Origin: Chloroflexota bacterium
Lineage (GTDB): Bacteria; Chloroflexota; Limnocylindria; Limnocylindrales; CSP1-4
NCBI GenBank assembly: GCA_005880805.1
Contig: VBFZ01000080.1
Location: 13,574 to 22,155, forward strand
Direction: 5' to 3'
DNA: 8,582 nucleotides
The notes under the pieces are model-generated. The model was not told the origin of the DNA. It was given only the letters and a program-made list of their open reading frames with translations, and ran no database searches. Below are positions 5,780 through 8,582 of the stretch, in pieces. Position numbers and translations under genes: made by a program. Within the stretch, counting starts at the first letter, position 1, and each line of letters starts with the position of its first letter.

Positions 5780-6631
5780 TCACTCGGTGCGGCGTCGGAC
5801 GGTGGCCTCGATCAACCCGTGGGGTTCGGTCGTGGCGACGAAGATCTCGCCGTCGTTTCCGAGCCCGTAGGGCGACAGGTCGACCTGCCAGTGATGGAGG
5901 TTCGGCAGCCGCATCGTGATCTCGTCGACGTCCGCGTGCCGCTCGAGGATCGCGCTGCCCATGATCCAGGCCGAGGCCTGGACCGACGGGCTCTCGTGCT
6001 CGGCGAAGACCTCGAGCAGAGATCGCCGGACGCCGTCGAACAGCGCGTCGTAGTCGAGGGCAGGACGGCCGGGCGTATAAGCCCACGTCGCGCTGACCTT
6101 CGTGGCCATGAGCCGGTCCGCGGCCTCCGGCAGGGTGGTGAAGCGGTCGCGCGGAAATCCGACGAACGCGGATTTCGTGGTCTTGAGCACAGTCAGGTCC
6201 TCCAGGCCGGCGCGAACCCGCGTCTCCCCTCGCCGGGCTTCGGCCTCGGCGAACCGCGTGAAGGAGGCGTCACGCATGAACGCATCGCGAGCGGCGCCGG
6301 ACGGCACGGGGATCGGCTGCCATGCGTGCTCGCGGGCGGTGACGGTGGCGAAGTCCACCTGCTCGAACCCGAGGAAATGCTCGGCCAGCGTTCCGGCAAA
6401 GCGCTCGACCGGCCCGTCGAGGTGATCCTTGGCGAGCGCGTAGGTCGTGTTCTTCATCGTGTCCGTCGCGACGACGAGCGAGTTGTCGCCCTCGATGTGG
6501 GCCGCCTCGAAGGAGCCCTCCAGGCTGACCGCGACAGTCAGGTCCCTGACCTGGTGACGGTCCGGCCCCCTGATCACCTTGACCAGCCGGATTGCCGACT
6601 TGCCGTAGCGGTTCGGACCGAGCTCGATCAC
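5780..6631 (-). CDS. pucL: Urate oxidase (factor-independent urate hydroxylase)
   Basis: This cofactor-free enzyme oxidises urate with O2 to 5-hydroxyisourate, releasing H2O2. At 283 residues it has the usual length for the family, built of two tunnelling-fold halves. By comparison with the Aspergillus flavus enzyme, the catalytic Lys and Thr are K11 (NRYGK) and T56 (VVATDT). The substrate-clamping residues are F156 (KSAFVGF), R173 (ADRL) and Q218 (SVQAS), and N244 and H246 lie in LPNLHHW. The C-terminal signature region NDGEIFVATTEPHGLI is also present. All key residues are intact. The start is GTG 6631, which shares four bases (GTGA) with the stop of the upstream OHCU decarboxylase, so translation is probably coupled. 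It is the last gene of the three-gene urate operon. The gap to the next gene downstream on the strand is under 100 bp, so some read-through into the nuclease-like gene is possible. Confidence 0.97.
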   Translation of the reverse strand: MIELGPNRYGKSAIRLVKVIRGPDRHQVRDLTVAVSLEGSFEAAHIEGDNSLVVATDTMKNTTYALAKDHLDGPVERFAGTLAEHFLGFEQVDFATVTAREHAWQPIPVPSGAARDAFMRDASFTRFAEAEARRGETRVRAGLEDLTVLKTTKSAFVGFPRDRFTTLPEAADRLMATKVSATWAYTPGRPALDYDALFDGVRRSLLEVFAEHESPSVQASAWIMGSAILERHADVDEITMRLPNLHHWQVDLSPYGLGNDGEIFVATTEPHGLIEATVRRRTE

Positions 6632-7182
6632 CGAGTCTCGTCCCCCGCGCCTCGCATCCGGCGATAGCGCGCTTCTGCGATGTCGACGGCAGCGACGACG
6701 GCCCGCCGCAGCTCCGAGGAACGCTCCGCGGTCAGGGCTTTCTCGAAGACCGGCAGCAGCTCTGCCCGTGGGCGACCGGCCACGAAAACGCAGAATCGGA
6801 AGCCAAACCGCTGCTCGTAGGCGGTGTTGAGCCGCGCCAGCCGCCCGTCGGTCTCGCGACGATCCTCCTCCGCGGCCGCGTCGGCAGCGTCACGGTCATA
6901 GCCCTGTTCGACGTACGACAAGGCCGACACCGATCCCGGCGGGGCTCCCAACCGGGGATGGGCGTCGACGAGCTCGATCTGCTCGTCCTCGGGCATCTGC
7001 ATCGCCACGGTGCGAGCGCGCGCGAAGAGGGCCTCGGCGGTTCCGAACGGCCGCTCGCGCTCCAGCCGGGCGACGAATCGCTCCGCGCCCTCGAAGAGAG
7101 GAGCGATCGCGTCCGCGAACGCGCCGCCTGGGAGCGCATCCAGTTCCGGGATGGCCGCGACCACATCCGTCCGCGTGTCCAT
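6628..7182 (-). CDS. uraD: 2-oxo-4-hydroxy-4-carboxy-5-ureidoimidazoline (OHCU) decarboxylase
   Basis: The enzyme decarboxylates OHCU stereospecifically to S-(+)-allantoin, the third step of urate breakdown. At 184 residues it is close to the family's usual 160-180. Family features are the catalytic His in DAHPRLG (H75), the SALSYVEQ segment with E92-Q93, the strand FGFRFCVFVAGRP (126-138) and the late Arg in DIAEARY (R172). The start is ATG 7182, whose A is also the last base of the preceding gene's TGA stop (TGATG). There is no separate strong Shine-Dalgarno sequence, as expected for coupled translation. The frame stays open upstream to 8301, but that is only high-GC read-through on the strand opposite other genes. 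The C-terminus DETR overlaps the uricase start. Confidence 0.95.
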   Translation of the reverse strand: MDTRTDVVAAIPELDALPGGAFADAIAPLFEGAERFVARLERERPFGTAEALFARARTVAMQMPEDEQIELVDAHPRLGAPPGSVSALSYVEQGYDRDAADAAAEEDRRETDGRLARLNTAYEQRFGFRFCVFVAGRPRAELLPVFEKALTAERSSELRRAVVAAVDIAEARYRRMRGAGDETR

Positions 7183-7529
7183 CAGCTGCCGCGGTACGTG
7201 GTGAGCGAGTAGGTGGACAGGAGAAGCGGCACGTGGTAGCTCCTTTCCACGTCGCGGATCCGGAGATCCACCGCGAGCGCCGTGAAGAACGACCCGTCCT
7301 CGTGTGCCACGTCGAACTCGAGCCGGTAGTCCCCGGCCATCAGCGGCCGCTCCAGCAGGTCGCGGACCCGGCCGTCGGCGTCGGTGAGGGCCTGGGTCAT
7401 CCGGACCGCCTTGTCGGCGACGTCGAGGCGGTAGAGCGCCACGCGGACACCCTGCGCGGGCATGCCGCGCTCCGTGTCCAGGACATGGGTCGAGATCGTC
7501 GGCCGAGGATGTGCGGCAGCTTCGGCCAC
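7182..7529 (-). CDS. uraH: 5-hydroxyisourate hydrolase (transthyretin-like)
   Basis: This small enzyme of the transthyretin fold hydrolyses 5-hydroxyisourate to OHCU. The 115 residues match the family's usual length. Catalytic features are H15 in the N-terminal ISTHVLDT, R54 in DADGR, H99 in SYHVPLLLS, and the family-defining C-terminal tetrapeptide YRGS (112-115), which separates these enzymes from true transthyretins. The start is GTG 7529 because a strong GGGAGG lies 6 nt upstream (7541-7536) and this gives the normal N-terminal length. The longer frame to 7760 runs antisense through the DUF3830 gene and is rejected. It is the first gene of the operon, and its stop overlaps the start of uraD. 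Confidence 0.95.
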   Translation of the reverse strand: MAEAAAHPRPTISTHVLDTERGMPAQGVRVALYRLDVADKAVRMTQALTDADGRVRDLLERPLMAGDYRLEFDVAHEDGSFFTALAVDLRIRDVERSYHVPLLLSTYSLTTYRGS

Positions 7530-7532
7530 GGT

Positions 7533-7538
7533 TATCCT
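7533..7538 (+). promoter_or_regulatory. Possible -10 box for a leaderless DUF3830 transcript
   Basis: TATCCT keeps the critical TA and final T of TATAAT. It ends 7 nt before the A of ATG 7546, so transcription from it would begin at or near the start codon and give a leaderless mRNA. This would explain the absence of any Shine-Dalgarno sequence before ATG 7546. No good -35 element is visible. It overlaps the minus-strand ribosome site of uraH. Confidence 0.3.
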
Positions 7539-7541
7539 CCC
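7536..7541 (-). promoter_or_regulatory. Strong ribosome binding site of uraH
   Basis: On the minus strand this is GGGAGG, followed by the 6-nt spacer ATAACC and GTG 7529. It decides the uraH start in favour of 7529. It lies within the 16 bp that separate the two divergent start codons. Confidence 0.8.
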
Positions 7542-7545
7542 GCGT

Positions 7546-7998
7546 ATGGAGAGCGAGGCGGAGACGACCGGACGGCTGGCAATCCGGGTCGGCAACCTGA
7601 ACTTTATCGCGCGGTGGCAGCCGGAGGCGCCTCGGAGCGAGGCAGTGATCCGTGCGCTGCTGCCCCTGCGCTCGCAGCTCATCCACTGCCGCTGGAGCGG
7701 CGAGTCCACGTGGATCCCGTTCGGCGACATGCGGCCCGACCTCGAGTTCGAGAACCACACGTCCCACCCCGCGCCCGGCCAGCTCCTGATCTACCCGGGT
7801 GGCATCTCGGAGTGCGAGATCCTCTTTCCGTACGGGGCGTGCTCGTTCTCCTCGAAGGTGGGGCAGCTGGCCGGGAACCTCTTCGCGACCCTCGTGCCGG
7901 ACGAGGGGTGGACCGACCGACTCCGGGAGGTCGGGCGGCGCTGCCTTTGGGAGGGTGCCCAGGACATCGAGATGGAAGCCATCGAAGCCGCCGATTGA
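7546..7998 (+). CDS. DUF3830 family protein (cyclophilin-like)
   Basis: This 150-residue cytosolic-looking protein of unknown biochemical function matches the DUF3830 family, which is predicted to adopt a cyclophilin-like beta-barrel. Recognisable family blocks are CRWSGESTWIP (48-58), FENHTSHPAPGQLLIYPGG (68-86), a short ISECEIL strand, and FSSKVGQLAGNLFA (101-114). The conserved W50, E69-N70, H71, H74 and the glycine pairs suggest a ligand pocket rather than a structural role. The start at ATG 7546 places the N-terminus just before the first predicted strand (LAIRVGNLNF). No Shine-Dalgarno sequence precedes it. Members are often encoded beside hydantoinase or amidohydrolase genes, as here, where the next gene starts 16 bp after its TGA. 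A role in cyclic-ureide metabolism is inference from context. Confidence 0.85.
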   Translation: MESEAETTGRLAIRVGNLNFIARWQPEAPRSEAVIRALLPLRSQLIHCRWSGESTWIPFGDMRPDLEFENHTSHPAPGQLLIYPGGISECEILFPYGACSFSSKVGQLAGNLFATLVPDEGWTDRLREVGRRCLWEGAQDIEMEAIEAAD

Positions 7999-8014
7999 CG
8001 GCCGATCCGACGCA

Positions 8015-8582
8015 TTGACCGACCTCCTGATTCGCGGCGGCACGCTGGTTACCGCTGGGGGATCCCAGCACGCGGACGTCGCCGTGGTCGGCGGTCGGGT
8101 GGCGGACATTCGAGCCGACATGGGCGGCCTGGCGACCGGCGCGCGCGAGGTCATCGATGCGACCGGCCTGCTGGTCCTGCCCGGGGCGATCGACGTCCAT
8201 ACGCACACCCGGGTGGCCACCGAAGCCGAGCCGGACCGGTTCTTCCAGGACTCGCTCGCCGCGGCATTCGGGGGCACCACCACGTTCCTCGCGTTCAACA
8301 ACCCCGGAACGGGGGATGGATCGGAGGCCGCGGGCCGGTCAGTGCTGGCCGGAGTGCGGGAATGGCGTGCGGCGACCGAGGCCGATTCGGCGATCGACTA
8401 CTCGCTCAGCCCAGTGATCACCGGCCTGATGGAAGACCCGGTCGCCGAACTGCCGGCGGTCGTGGACGGTGGGATGCCGACCTCGAAGGCCTTCATGGTG
8501 TACGACTTCGGCCTCCCTGCCGCCACGCTGTTCGCGGCGATGCGGGGTCTCGGTACGGCGGGCGGCATGCTCGAGGTGCACT
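8015..8582 (+). CDS. Hydantoinase/dihydropyrimidinase-family amidohydrolase, N-terminal part
   Basis: The gene runs off the right edge; 189 codons are seen of an expected 450 or so. The start is TTG 8015, which gives the usual family opening TDLLIRGGTLV. No ATG or GTG fits in frame, and no Shine-Dalgarno sequence is clear, so coupling to the preceding gene is likely. Amidohydrolase metal-centre residues are visible: H62 and H64 in GAIDVHTHT, the probable carboxylated lysine K158 in MPTSKAFMVYD, and H189 at the very edge (MLEVH). The family opens cyclic amide rings such as hydantoin, dihydrouracil or allantoin. The segment FQDSLAAAFGGTTTFLAF (77-94) resembles dihydropyrimidinases and hydantoinases more than classical allantoinases, which carry an NEPGRTEWEG-type motif after the HxH. 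Because it faces a urate operon, allantoin or a related ureide is a plausible substrate, but this is not shown by sequence. Confidence 0.9.
   Translation, partial: MTDLLIRGGTLVTAGGSQHADVAVVGGRVADIRADMGGLATGAREVIDATGLLVLPGAIDVHTHTRVATEAEPDRFFQDSLAAAFGGTTTFLAFNNPGTGDGSEAAGRSVLAGVREWRAATEADSAIDYSLSPVITGLMEDPVAELPAVVDGGMPTSKAFMVYDFGLPAATLFAAMRGLGTAGGMLEVH

Noticed and set aside
5156..6667. A 503-codon plus-strand open frame opposite urate oxidase
   Set aside because: The opposite strand encodes urate oxidase with all catalytic residues, and the plus-strand reading has no family signature.
7233..8018. A 261-codon plus-strand frame across uraH and DUF3830
   Set aside because: It competes with two genes carrying clear family motifs, and its translation is Arg/Gly/Pro-rich without a domain.
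7185..8301. Open frame extending the OHCU decarboxylase upstream to a 557-residue protein
   Set aside because: The extension overlaps uraH in another frame and lies antisense to DUF3830 and the amidohydrolase. The family length and the TGATG junction fix the start at 7182.

Overview
The window is GC-rich and densely coded, with strong third-position GC that creates many long shadow frames. The gene content (a Ku/LigD end-joining pair, a urate-degradation cassette and a molybdopterin oxidoreductase) and the use of GTG and TTG starts suggest a free-living, probably soil, bacterium. It could be a high-GC Chloroflexota or Actinobacteriota relative; this placement is an inference from gene style, not from a marker gene. 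No RNA gene, CRISPR array, insertion sequence or phage gene was seen.

Layout. Positions 1-243 (+) hold the C-terminal end of a sulfite-oxidase-type molybdopterin oxidoreductase whose beginning lies outside the window. A convergent intergenic stretch (244-387) carries a repeated CGATTTCG-type motif in inverted and direct copies. The minus strand then holds a DNA-repair block. In transcription order this is an unrecognised 427-codon protein with a probable PD-(D/E)XK nuclease domain (5683-4400), ku (4268-3288) and ligD (3207-388). Ku has its own apparent promoter: a TATAGT -10 box directly abutting a perfect 16-bp palindrome, a GC-rich leader hairpin and a GAGG ribosome binding site.

Upstream on the same strand is a tight three-gene urate operon: 5-hydroxyisourate hydrolase (7529-7182), OHCU decarboxylase (7182-6628) and urate oxidase (6631-5780). 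Its stop and start codons overlap as TGATG and GTGA. Together these enzymes take urate to S-allantoin: the oxidase makes 5-hydroxyisourate, the hydrolase makes OHCU, and the decarboxylase makes allantoin.

Only 16 bp separate this operon from a divergent plus-strand pair: a DUF3830 (cyclophilin-like) protein at 7546-7998 and a hydantoinase/dihydropyrimidinase-family amidohydrolase that starts at TTG 8015 and runs off the window. The pair plausibly acts on the next cyclic ureide, allantoin or a related hydantoin, but this is inferred from context only.

The most interesting items are the nuclease-like gene beside ku-ligD, the palindromic operator-like site in the ku promoter, the non-canonical polymerase-domain residues in LigD, and the DUF3830-hydantoinase pair facing the urate operon across a 16-bp shared leader.
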